64,000 nucleotides of DNA from Termitomyces sp. T153 (Eukaryota; Basidiomycota; Agaricomycetes; Agaricales; Lyophyllaceae): contig JACKQL020000088.1 in NCBI GenBank assembly GCA_018296165.2, positions 1 through 64,000 on the forward strand. The letters are read 5' to 3'. The stretch's first letter is position 1. Each line of letters opens with the position of its first letter. Of this stretch, positions 22,301 through 32,226 are shown one piece after another. A model generated the notes under the pieces. The model ran no database searches, was not told where the DNA came from, and worked only from the letters and a program-made list of their open reading frames with translations. The position numbers and the translations under genes were made by a program.

Positions 22301-23539
22301 TGCATTGCAGTAAGATAGAATTTGTTCCATAGGTATGGTGGGCACTCTGCAGCTAATCTCATTGCATGGGCCTTTCTCATGAGTGTTTGATGCATTTGTT
22401 CCACCTGATCTATGTGTGCAGACATGTAAGGTGCTCCCACTTCCAAGATAATACCTTTTTGCTTATACTAGGCTTTATGCTACTTGCCATTGAATTCCCC
22501 ATTGCAGCCAGTCCATAGAATCTTGAGATGCAACCCAGTCTCATTCTCATGAGCCATAATCCATGCTTTGAGCTCTTTGAAATCATTGCCTTTGGTCTTC
22601 AGAGAAATGAACTATGGTTTATTTATATAGTCATCAACAACATTCATGTTATAATTAGTCCTGGTCCAGGATGTAACTGTGGCCTGCCCTATAAGATCTA
22701 CACAGATGATTTCTAGCTTCCTCATTGCCCTATGGCCCTCTTTCTCCTCCCTCTCTTTTGGTACTGGTGTCCTGTTCTGCTTGCCCAGGATACAATGGTC
22801 ACAAATCAGAGGTTTAGAAGGAAAGATCTGGGCATACCTTGGATCATTTCTGCCTGGGCAATCTGCATGATGGACTGATAGTTGGCATGTCCAAGTCTAA
22901 GATGCCATGACTGCAGGTTTGAGGGGGCATGGACCACAAATGCTTGATGGCTGAAGATGTTGAGTAGGTAGAGGTCTTGGTGGGAAAGGAGAGTGCTGGT
23001 AGCAATGAGCTCTCTATTGCTTATTCTGGATAGAGTGGCTCTAGTGTTGTTGAATGTTGATTATTCAATCCTGTTCTGGCATGCTAGCTTGCTTACAGAC
23101 AGTAGGCAGACCATGGAGTTGGGAATATGGAGTGCATGTCTGAGTTTAATGAATGCACGATTCCCTATATTTAGTGATATTGTGCTGACATCTGTGGCAG
23201 CAATGGATGTGCCTCCCACCCTGCTGATGGGTCCCTCAGCAATAGGATTGATGGTAATGAAGTCTGAAAGGTTGGGAGAAATGTGAACTGTGGCACTGGA
23301 ACCCAGGAAGAATGGGTTTGTAGTTTGACTTTCACAAGAGAGAGCTGACTTGGAATTGGGCTTGGTATGTGTGTTCTAGTCAATGCCAGTCTTGGAGTCC
23401 TCCTCAAGCACAATCCATGCATCAAACTCAAGCTCTTTGACATTGGGTAAAGATTCATTATTGGGATGTATGTCAGATATCAGTCCCACCAATTCCTGCT
23501 TTGAAGAGCCATTTTCTTTTTGTATGAGAATGACTTGAC
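22301..23539 (-). pseudogene. Copia protease, GAG-pre-integrase and integrase core
   Basis: Read from high to low coordinates: a protease-like 'NPFFLGSSATVHISPNLSDF' (canonical relatives have Asp-Ser-Gly; here Gly-Ser-Ser, so the catalytic Asp is lost), then 'LQSWHLRLGHANYQS', 'ICDHCILGKQNRTPVPK', then the integrase core ending 'PYLWNKFYLTAMHLN' at the family C insertion. The frame is cut at 23,540 by the Gypsy B LTR. Confidence 0.82.
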
Positions 23540-24518
23540 TGTCACAACCCATCCCTGGACCTCTGGACCTCTCCCCAAGCAACCCTCACATTTCCACAGC
23601 ACTCACCAATGCTCCCTTGACCTGCCACAACCTTTGTTCAACTCTGGCACCTGCCCCAGCAAACTCCAATGCTTTTTTAACTAAATCCAATGTCTCCCCT
23701 ATAGACCCCATCCCTCCCCCATTCCCCACTGAGCCCTCAAGTATCTCCAACACTTCCCTGGACCCCAAAATACATCATGGACCCACACCAATGTGTCACT
23801 ACAGCCTGCCAACTAATCAGAGCAGACACTTGTCAACTCTGCATGGCTCCAACGTTCCCTGCTACCAAACCCACAGTCTCCAGAGGAGTTCCAGTAGTTA
23901 ATATATAGTTGTAAAGTAATATCTGCTACAGTAGTCTTGATATTACCTACTTATATCTGTGTTTGTTATGTTTCTCAGTCTTGCCTCTGCTTCTATTTCT
24001 GTCTCTAGTCTTGCATCTCATTCAATCTATTTTGTTCTTGTCTCTGTCTTATCTGGACTCTGTCTTGCCTTGTCTGCTCTATTTCCTTTGACATGTGTTT
24101 GAATTCCTTTCTACTCTAACTCTGTTGCAATCTCCATTCATATATTTACAACTTGTATATTTATAACTAACTCTGGACTTCACCCTATACTTGGCCCTGA
24201 AGCCCATCAATACTAATTGATGCCTCATCAATCCCCAGTCCCACTCCCATCACTTGCCTGACCTCTGCTTGACTCACACACTCAATACTCACCTCTAGAC
24301 TTGTACCTGACACACCCCCAAGCACAACTCTTCTCATACATAGTCTTAGACTTTTCCAGACTACTCCAGACTTGCTTAGGCTGCTTACTCAGCCTTTCCT
24401 TGCAAGTATCTGAAGACTGGACCTCCTTGGAATGCCAGGTTATAAGCACAGAATGTCATGTTCATCTAGTAAGGACTCACATATTTAAGCTGAGCCCCAT
24501 GGTCAGCAGAACCTGACA
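23540..24518 (+). repeat. 5' LTR of Gypsy B (about 979 bp)
   Basis: Starts TGTCACAACCC and ends ACCTGACA, giving the short inverted termini TGTCA/TGACA. Its left edge coincides with the break in the Copia frame. A second, inverted copy is present at 34,242-32,226, itself split by a family C LTR. A gag start lies 33 bases after the right edge. Confidence 0.75.
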
Positions 24519-24550
24519 TATCATCAAGACTTCCCCTTACTCTATTTTCG

Positions 24551-27060
24551 ATGTCTGCTTACAACCCCATATATACTCCCACCAGCAACCTGACTGATGC
24601 TTATGGGCAGCCAGTACTTAAAGATTATTATGCTCCATTCTATCTAGCTCTACCCACAGATTGCTATGCTCCCCATTACTGGACACTGATTAAGAACCAA
24701 GCCTTCTTCACCTCTTCTATTAGTCAGGAAATATCCCCAGACTGGCTTGCTGTACCCTGCTGATGGGACCTATTCTCACATGTACTTTAGAGGACTACCT
24801 GAGACACTAATGGCCACATGGGCACTCCCAGCCCCACCTAACTCAGCCTACCTTCCCCCAGCACACTACTATGCCTACCCAAACCCTGCTACAGTCCTGG
24901 TTCCTCCAGAACAGTCTGACAACTATTTCTCCTCTTAGCTCCAACTCTCCACCCAAGCTCCACCTTCTCTGAAGCAACAATGGGTCAAAGCCTATGTCCA
25001 GTAGTGTGACAAAGTCCTCTGCTCCCTCTGCCTCTTCTCCACAGAATTTGCAAGATGTGCTTACATCCTCCTCATCAGCCTTGGGTACTATGACACCTCT
25101 GGAACCCCAGAAGTATGGGCAAACCACCTCCTCAACTTCCACAAATGCTATCTGCAGGGCACCCTCCCCAAAAATACACAAGGTACTCTGGGAATTAATG
25201 TCAACCTCTATAACAAGCTCCATGCCCTGGTCAAAGAAATTTATACCAGCTCCAATCCCTGCCAATTGGAGGACTCATTGGACCCTGCCCACTCCTTTCA
25301 TCTGCAATGAGAAAAACTCACTGGAATATGAAATGAAGCCCCAGCATCTATTCCTTGTCAGCAAGAAGAACTCAATGCTATGTCCAACATTCTGAGACCC
25401 TTCAACCCTATTGGAAAACTCTTTGACAAACCTGCCACTCACACCCTGGCTCTCTCTGCTCACTCCAGAGTGAACTCCATCCCCAGCACCTTCCACACCT
25501 GGGATCAGCCCACCAAACCTGAGCCCCATGTCCAGAGGCCACCCCAGCTCTACACTACCAACAATGACATTGTTTCCAACTACAGCCCTCTCCTATATCA
25601 ACAAGCCTGAGAACTCCAGTAAAGAACCTGCCCCTCACAATGGAGCCTCAGGACCTCTCCAGGACAGACCCCCTTACTTCAACCTTTGCACCCCTCATGG
25701 GGATGCCCCTCTGAATACACTCTGGCTCTGCCAGAATGCCCCAGCTTTTCTGTGTCAACTCACAGGCTCTAAAGCATCTCAACCCCCTTTTCCCAATAAT
25801 CCCCTCCAATCCCTACCCATCCTCTTACCCAACTGACCTGCTAACAACAACAACTTTGGACCACTGACCCCTGGAGGATCCCCTCCTCATCACTGGGAGG
25901 CCCCCCTCTAAGCAATGCTGGCTACTCACAGTAGACCTCTAGGTAGATGAAGCCTAGCCATATATAACTTTCTCCCTCAATGCAGTGGCAGGAACAATTA
26001 CTATTACTACTACTATGCTGGACCCTTGCATCAAACCCAAAACAACCAGGACAACATGCATAATGCATTGGCCCAGAAAGAAAAGCTTAACATCCAGAAA
26101 TATGAACCCTTCACTGGCCACAACCCCTGAAAATGGGGAATTTTTCCTAATGCAATGTCTGACCATGTTCCAAGCTCAGCTCATTACCTTCCAACTTGAG
26201 AGCTCATGAGTGGCCTTTGCTACCTCATATCAGAGCATCACCTTTGACCACTATACAGCACTGCTCTGTTTTGATCCCAACAATCTCATACTCTCAAACT
26301 GGCCTGCTTACACCCAGGAGTTCTCCAGTAAGTTAGGAATCTTTGACACTGTAGCAGAAGGAGAAGGAAACTTCTTCAACCTCCACATATGTGACAACAA
26401 GTGATTCACAACCTTCATTGTCCAGTTTGAGCAAAAAGCCTATGAAACAAGTTGGAACTACAATGCTCTCCAATTTGCCCTTTACCATGCCCTTCCTCAG
26501 TAAATCAAAGACATTCTCCACCTCACACCCAAGCAAACTACATATGATAGTTACAAGGCACTCATTATGCAGGTCAATCAATGCTATTATAAAGACCAGA
26601 GCAGAAATACAGCTCCCCAAACCACCTGGAACCTCTCCAGCAACACCAACTGGTATGCTGAAGCAACCAACAGCAACTAACCCTCAATTCTTGCAGCCCC
26701 CACCAAAACCATGCCTCACTTCTCCCTAGAATGAGGACCCACCAGCACCAATTAACTCCCAGGGGCCCACCCTCCTGCCCAACTCAATGCTGCTGACCTT
26801 TGCAACACTATAAACCTCCTGGACACCAACTCCAACAATCTCTAGGACCCAAACAATGCTCCAGACCCTGCTAAAGACCAGGAGGCCCTATGCACAAACA
26901 AAATTTGGAATAAGCCCTGGATCAATGTACCAGAGGAGACTCAGAAGAAACAATGAAAGGAAGGTGCATGCATTTTATGTGGGGAGCAAGGACATTTCAT
27001 TGGTAGTTGCCTTAAATGCCAGGTAATGGGACGTGCCATATGGACTATCAATGGCAAAGA
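24551..27060 (+). pseudogene. Gag and CCHC knuckle of Gypsy B (broken)
   Basis: The frame opens with 'MSAYNPIYTPTSNLTD'. Downstream are gag-core words such as 'TFDHYTALLCFDPNN', 'NWPAYTQEFSSKLGIFD' and 'LTPKQTTYDSYKALI' in more than one register. The knuckle reads 'CILCGEQGHFIGSC', with all four metal ligands present. A TGA at 26,402-26,404 stands where relatives have Arg. At least six stops or frameshifts are needed to follow the product. Confidence 0.8.
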
Positions 27061-27171
27061 CTGTGACTACTAGTTTATGGAAAACAAGCTAGCAGTTTAG
27101 ATTACAAAAATGCACTAAATTGTAGATCAGACACCAACCTCTTCTCCACTTCAGCCACATTCCTCTGCACA

Positions 27172-27453
27172 ATGGTTTTCTCTCTGGACACCCTCCCAGC
27201 ACACCTCCCCTTACACTCTATACACACCCTGCTTCTCCACACCACCCTCTCCTTCTCCACCAGCCCCATCCCCACTCTGGTCAACAGTGGCATCACTGAC
27301 AACTTCATTGACAAATCCCTGGTGGCCCTTGCTCTACAACAACTCCAGTTCTTATCCACCCCCATCCTCCTCAAGCTCTTTGATGGCAATCCCACTTCCA
27401 CTAGAGACATCACCCACTGTGTAGAAACAACTATTTATGACCTTTGCCAATGA
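27172..27453 (+). pseudogene. Aspartic protease region of Gypsy B
   Basis: Contains 'IPTLVNSGITDNFIDKSL', where relatives read Val-Asp-Ser-Gly-Ala-Thr. The catalytic Asp is Asn here (GAC to AAC type change), so the enzyme would be dead even if translated. 'LKLFDGNPTSTRDITHCVE' follows, as in this Gypsy lineage. Confidence 0.8.
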
Positions 27454-27490
27454 CAACAACAGAATCTTTGGCTGCTAGTTACCAAGCTAC

Positions 27491-28126
27491 ATGCCTCTGC
27501 CTCCCTTGTCATTGGCTTCTCCTGGTTCTGCACCACCAACTCCCACATCAACTAGCCCAGCCTCACCCTCCACCTTGACTGAGATAGTCCAACCAACTCT
27601 AGACCAGTTCCCTTTGGCAGTAGCACACAATGCAATAATTGAAGCATGTGTCTTTCAGACATGCACTGCAAGCTTGCACCATAGACCCAATTCAGAACTG
27701 GAGAAAGGTGCATTGGTGGATCTTTCAACAAAAAACCTCAACCTTCCAATAGGCAGAGCTAGGAAGCTCTGTTCCAAATGGGTTGAGCCACATAGAATTT
27801 TGCAGGCCTACAATGAGACCTCCAATTATCTTCCTATGGTACTTCAGAAACAAAGAATATATTCTAAGTTCCATGTGTTGCTACTGTGGCCATACAAGGC
27901 CAGCAACAATGTGCTGTTTCCCAACAGAGCAACACCAGAGCCATACAACTTTGGTGCTCCAGATAACCAGGAGTGGTTTGTCAATGACCTGTTAGATCAT
28001 TGTTGGGATGGGGTGAACCTCAAATTTGAGGTTTGTTGGAGTCTGGAGAACACCACTTTGGAGTCTCTTGCCACCTGCAAGAACCTGAAGGCCCTTAATA
28101 GGTACTTGGAATTGCAGAGCATCTAG
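27491..28126 (+). pseudogene. Gypsy B integrase C-terminus fused to protease linker
   Basis: A 211-codon open frame. The first part is a Pro/Ser-rich stretch in a different register from the protease region. From about 27,650 it matches the end of the polyprotein: 'STKNLNLPIGRARKLCSKW', 'YSKFHVLLLWPYKASNN' and the chromodomain-like 'WFVNDLLDHCWDGVNLKFE'. Its openness is notable among so much decay, but it begins within the deletion scar and has no promoter of its own, so I treat it as a retrotransposon remnant. Confidence 0.75.
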
Positions 28127-28430
28127 TGCTCTGTGCAGTTGTCCAAAAGGACCAAGTTAACTTGACTTATTCTAGAAGCTGAACAGGCCACCATGCTGGC
28201 AGCCATCAAATATTATATCAGCCAATTTTTTGGCTAGTTGCAAAATTCAACTGGCCTTTGTCTTCTACTACAACATTGGTGCAATGCACCAATATTAAGT
28301 AAGGAGACTTTTGCCTAACAGGCAAGAAAAAGAAACAGCCTTGCAAGGTAGACATTAGTCTGCTGGAATATTTGGTGAGCTCTAGACAGAGCTCAAGAGG
28401 GAAAGGAGCCCCAAGGAATAGTTCACTCTT
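28127..28430. other. Junction between Gypsy B and element D
   Basis: About 300 bp with no recognisable coding sequence and no LTR of either neighbour. It contains a short local inverted repeat ('ttttgcctaacaggcaagaaaa', about 28,308-28,329). Neither the 3' LTR of B nor the 5' LTR of D is found, so rearrangement or deletion has occurred here. Confidence 0.4.
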
Positions 28431-28448
28431 AAAGTTTGGGTTGCTGCA

Positions 28449-31400
28449 TTGGAAAAAGGTTTGGTACTTGGGGACATAGCACTCCCAGCAGTCAGAAGAG
28501 TGGCTTCAGCCCCAAGAGAAAGGCCCATAGACAGAGGACCTATAATGTTGCCAGGAGATGTGGCCCCACCCAGCTATGCAGTGGCAATGCAGCAGTCACC
28601 AACATGGAAACATTGTGCACCTTCACAGCATAGTAGTATGAAAAGAGGATGTGGGGGACCTCAGGTGCCCCCACCAATAAATTTCAAATACCCTGTGGGC
28701 CTACAGCCTGTGTGGCCCCAAGAATTCCAACAATATATAGTGTTACAATACAATGTGGCTCCACTGCCAGTAGCTGGCCCTGGCCATACAATAGGCATAG
28801 CAGGTCAACAATGACCTGCTACTATTTCACCACAAGTAGGGATTTCTGTCCCTGCATCATCTTCATCAGAGGCAATGAAGGTAGATGATGACAGCCTGGA
28901 GTCAATCATGGCTCTAATGCAGTCCTTGGCCCCTCCATAGCAGTCATACCCACTGCTGCCCACTGTGGTGCATTCATCAAGCACCCTATCTTCAGCTTCA
29001 AGTATGTCAGGGCATCCAATGGACACTTTGACCACTAAAGAAAAAAGGAAGGCAACTGCAATGTTGCCACCTGCATTGGCACAGAGGAGATGTGCCTGCT
29101 AGTGATGACCAGAGAATATACAAGCATTCTGACTTCAAGGTGTCTCCATCCATTGCTGGACCATCAAAACTAGTGGCAGCCAAAGCTGGGCTACTGAAAC
29201 TAGCAGTAGCTAAGGCTGGACCATCAAGGGCAGCAACAGCAAAAGCTGGCTCTGTAGTTGTTGCCATCCCAATAGCCTTTTCTGCAAATGTGCTATAGAA
29301 ATCAGAGGTGGGAATGATTGAAGTCCTCAAACCAAGGACCTATAAGATTCCTACTGCCCTGTCCCATGAGTACTTTCCACCAGTGCATCAGAACTCCTGT
29401 AACAAAGAATTCTTCATCACACAAGTACAAGCTGCCCAAGCTGCTACAGGTGCCTCAGTAGCATCCAACTCAGGAAGCAATGACAATGATGATGTCCCAA
29501 TATCTAAACAATATATTTTGGACAGTGACTCAGAAGACAATGCTGCCAAGCATCATTACAAAAAGCAGCACAATGCTAATACTAAACAGCTGTTAGCTAT
29601 TGACATTGAAAAGTCCAAACTGGACCTCAAGCATCTGAATGATACAGTGCCCAGCCACCTTCCAGATGACTGGGAGTCCATATTGGTACATAGGCACTTT
29701 GAATGCCAAAATGACTTTAGGAGTATCCTTCACCCCAACTTCTACTGGTTTCCAATGACTAATTCAGTCTTTGTTGGCAACAAAGCAGTCTTTGCCCACT
29801 CCACAGAGATGGCAGAGATATCACATATATCCCTGCATTATGAATTGCTATATTGCTGCACTCCCTGAGGGATGCTTATGAACCCAGAACAGCTGCAGCT
29901 AATCCTGATGCTCATTTGGAAGAGCCAGGCTAAGGTTACAATGAGAGAGCAGATACATGCCACTCTCCTCCTTCAGGAGTTCCACTGGATCTCCTTTTAC
30001 ATAGCTCCAGACCTCAGAGACTGCACCATGCAGCACATTATGGAGTTGACTCCAGGAAAGTTAGAAACATCTCTTCTCAGAGAGGACTGCCATTGGCAAC
30101 TGGTCCCCTTGCCTTCATGTTTGTCAGCCATGCTTGGCCATACAGATAAAGGATGATGGAATCAAAGAAGGTAGTCAGTCAGAAGTTATCTTTTTTAATA
30201 ATCAGAAACACAAAGACTTCTAGACAAATACTGTTGTTATGTTGCCTCAGTTCACCAGAAAAGTCAATCCTTGTACAGACACAATCCAGATAACAAAAGA
30301 TGGAACAATCAGATTACAAGAGCCATAAGAATTGACATCAACACAAGTAGAGGGGTAGCATCAAAATCTTCAGCAGTCTTCCAGAAACAAGCCATCTTTG
30401 AGAGGAAAAAAACTGCTTTGTTCTCTATAATGTAGTCCTTTTTATACCTGATGCTACATGCTGTGGCAATTGCCAATCCCTTCCTGATTTTGGAGCAGAC
30501 CAACAGTTGGTCTCATAATCCATCAAAGCCCCAAACCTTATTCCAAAGTTGCTCTCATTGTTCAACCAATCTGTTGCTCCTCCCATACATCATTTGGTTG
30601 TCACTTCTTCTCATATTTTCCCTCAGTTTCTTCCCTCATTGATATTTCCCTCTCATTGCCACACCATTCATTGATTGCTTGTTACTTCTGGTTATTACAT
30701 CATTTGGTTCCCATTCTTCCCAGAGTTCCTTTCATTCTCTTTTTCCAATCCATGATCCATTCTTCCCTCTTGTTTGTTCCTTTAGCCATCCATCTTCCCC
30801 ATCCTCTGATTTCAACTATACTCACACTTTCACCCTTCCATCTGTAGTATATCTCCAGTAGCTGTGTAAACCCATACTTGTCCCATTTCTGTCTGTACAC
30901 CTCTTGACCCTACTACACTGTGTGCCTCCCACCTGGGTGAATCATGCATATACCTATGGTATACACTTCCTCAATCACCACTGGTCAGGGAGTGTGTTAC
31001 ACATGGACCTGTTCACAAGGGCTGATAATGAATGCCATCATTGACTCCAGGCCAATTGGTGTGTCCTCTGCTTTGAAGGGGTATGATGGGTGGTATGCCC
31101 CCACCACTGACAATTGGCAGCACTTCCAAGTGCTCCTGCAACTCCATGAGAGCCATGGTCACTTCCCACTAAGCACAGCTAAATGGCTGCACTATGGTGA
31201 GGCAGCCATCTTCACTCACTTCCTGCATTGTCTTGCAGAGGTGATGAGAGCCTCCCTTGCAGAAGTGGAGGAGCCATCTGCTGTGGTTCCTCTACCAAGT
31301 GCAGCTCTAACTGAGGAGGGGCCCTCTTTGTCAATGGCCTTGGCCACTACTGACCCAACCACAAGCTCCATTGTGTCCTCTCAGGATGCACCTACAGAGG

Positions 31401-31636
31401 AGTTCATGGAACTGGACTATACCAACAACTCTTCAGCACCCACAAACCCCCACCCAGAGACAACTCCACAAGTCATTCCTAGCCCTTCAGATATGGCTGT
31501 AGCAACTAACATTGCTACCCTGGCTGTTCCTGAGGCTGGACCAAGTGGCTCTAGTGATATGGCTAATGCTATATCAAAGCAATGGGCAGACATTGTGAGC
31601 AACAAGAAAGCAGTAGCCTCAAAGATGGATGAATAG
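28449..31636 (+). pseudogene. Unrecognised long protein of element D (broken into several frames)
   Basis: Open pieces lie at 28,449-28,814, 29,092-29,298, 29,308-29,868, 29,872-30,156 and 30,944-31,636. The longest (230 codons) ends with an acidic, Ser/Pro/Thr-rich tail ('EEFMELDY', 'ETTPQVIPSPS'). The block at 29,308-29,868 has an alternating acidic/basic stretch and a region rich in aromatic residues that looks like a folded domain ('ILHPNFYWFPMTNSVF'). I know similar predicted proteins only as uncharacterised fungal sequences and assign no function. Because two copies share both LTR and frame, the protein belongs to the element rather than being a captured host gene. Confidence 0.55.
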
Positions 31637-31838
31637 GCAGGGTGAACTATTAAAGGAGTTCACCAATCAAACTGGGAAAAAGAATGCAGGCTCACTGAAT
31701 GCCCACCCTGTCACCCAGTGCAGTTGGGCAGTGCACTGGGATGGTACTATGTCCATCTTATCAAGTAGTACCACTTGGTCCTACCTCTGTTCTAACATAA
31801 GGATCCATGCTTGGATTCCAGTGAGACTCATGGGTGAA

Positions 31839-32038
31839 ATGGCATATCCTACCCCCTTATTTGTGTTCTGATTCTTTGTGAGTCCATTGACAGACTCAAC
31901 AGGGGGGTATGTAACAGAGTACTGTTACCCCTTGGTAGATGGCATATCCCACCCCCTTATTTGTGTTCTGATTCTTTGTGAGTCCATTGACAGACTCAAA
32001 AGAGGGGTATGTAACAGAGTGCCTGTTACCCCTCAGTA
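31839..32038 (+). repeat. Tandem duplication of the D polypurine tract/LTR junction, period 100 bp
   Basis: The segment starting 'atggcatatcc' at 31,839 repeats at 31,939 with few differences. Each unit includes 'cttatttgtgttctgattc', a purine run and 'tatgtaacagagt', the beginning of the LTR. The second unit leads into the full LTR; the first stops after about 30 LTR bases. Confidence 0.9.
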
Positions 32039-32226
32039 GCAATACTCTTTAATATTAATTCACTTATGTTATTATTAAGTAGCATCACATGGTGCTACTT
32101 TTAAATACTTGTATTGTAATTACATAAGGCAGTACCTTACTTCATACTTTGTAGACAAGACTAATCAACTGTTTTTAACTTATAAGGTGTGAACTGTAAG
32201 CTGCACAAACCATAACAGAAATGTTT
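32010..32226 (+). repeat. 3' LTR of element D
   Basis: Begins TGTAACAGAGTGCC directly after the purine tract and matches the reverse complement of 60,770-60,979, which has intact TGTAAC...GTTACA ends. The right edge adjoins the inverted Gypsy B LTR with no spacer. Confidence 0.8.

Larger units (their letters stand above)
18534..23539 (-). mobile_element. Ty1/Copia retrotransposon, interrupted and 5'-truncated
   Basis: On the minus strand from right to left the order is protease region (about 23,330-23,260, 'FFLGSSATVHISPN'), GAG-pre-integrase ('SWHLRLGHANYQS' and 'CDHCILGKQ', about 22,900-22,780), integrase core, integrase C-terminal part (21,120-20,900, 'EIGCRVFVLIQN'), reverse transcriptase ('IIIVGVHIDDFLMITST', 19,880) and RNase H (19,530-18,890, 'STTEAEYM'-type motif). 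This protease-integrase-RT-RNase H order is diagnostic of Copia. Two accidents are clear: a family C LTR sits inside integrase (21,171-22,295), and Gypsy B starts at 23,540, removing gag. Numerous stops make it inactive. Confidence 0.88.
23540..28126 (+). mobile_element. Ty3/Gypsy element B with large internal deletion
   Basis: The 5' LTR (23,540-24,518) is followed closely by gag (from 24,551), a CCHC knuckle (about 26,960-27,015), protease (27,172-27,453) and then, after a short linker, the C-terminal end of integrase with a chromodomain-like tail (27,650-28,126). Reverse transcriptase, RNase H and the integrase core are absent. No 3' LTR follows at 28,127; sequence of unknown origin and then element D take its place. 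The element is therefore a deletion derivative that is also truncated. Confidence 0.82.
28430..32226 (+). mobile_element. LTR element D with non-canonical coding region (copy with 3' LTR)
   Basis: The 3' LTR is at 32,010-32,226, preceded by a polypurine tract (about 31,998-32,008). The region to its left encodes fragments of a long protein with no gag, protease, polymerase or integrase motif that I can see. Its pieces include 'PVGLQPVWPQEFQQYIVLQ', 'KPRTYKIPTALSHEYFPPV', 'LDLKHLNDTVPSHLPDDWE', 'FYWFPMTNSVFVGNKAVF', 'TAKWLHYGEAAIFTHFL' and 'SGSSDMANAISKQWADI'. The same pieces occur in the same order in the inverted copy at 62,790-60,980. About 740 bp (30,180-30,920), pyrimidine-rich in its right part, separate two blocks of the frame and may be an insertion. 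A 100-bp tandem duplication covers the polypurine tract and LTR start. Whether D is non-autonomous or encodes an unfamiliar replication protein is open. Confidence 0.6.
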
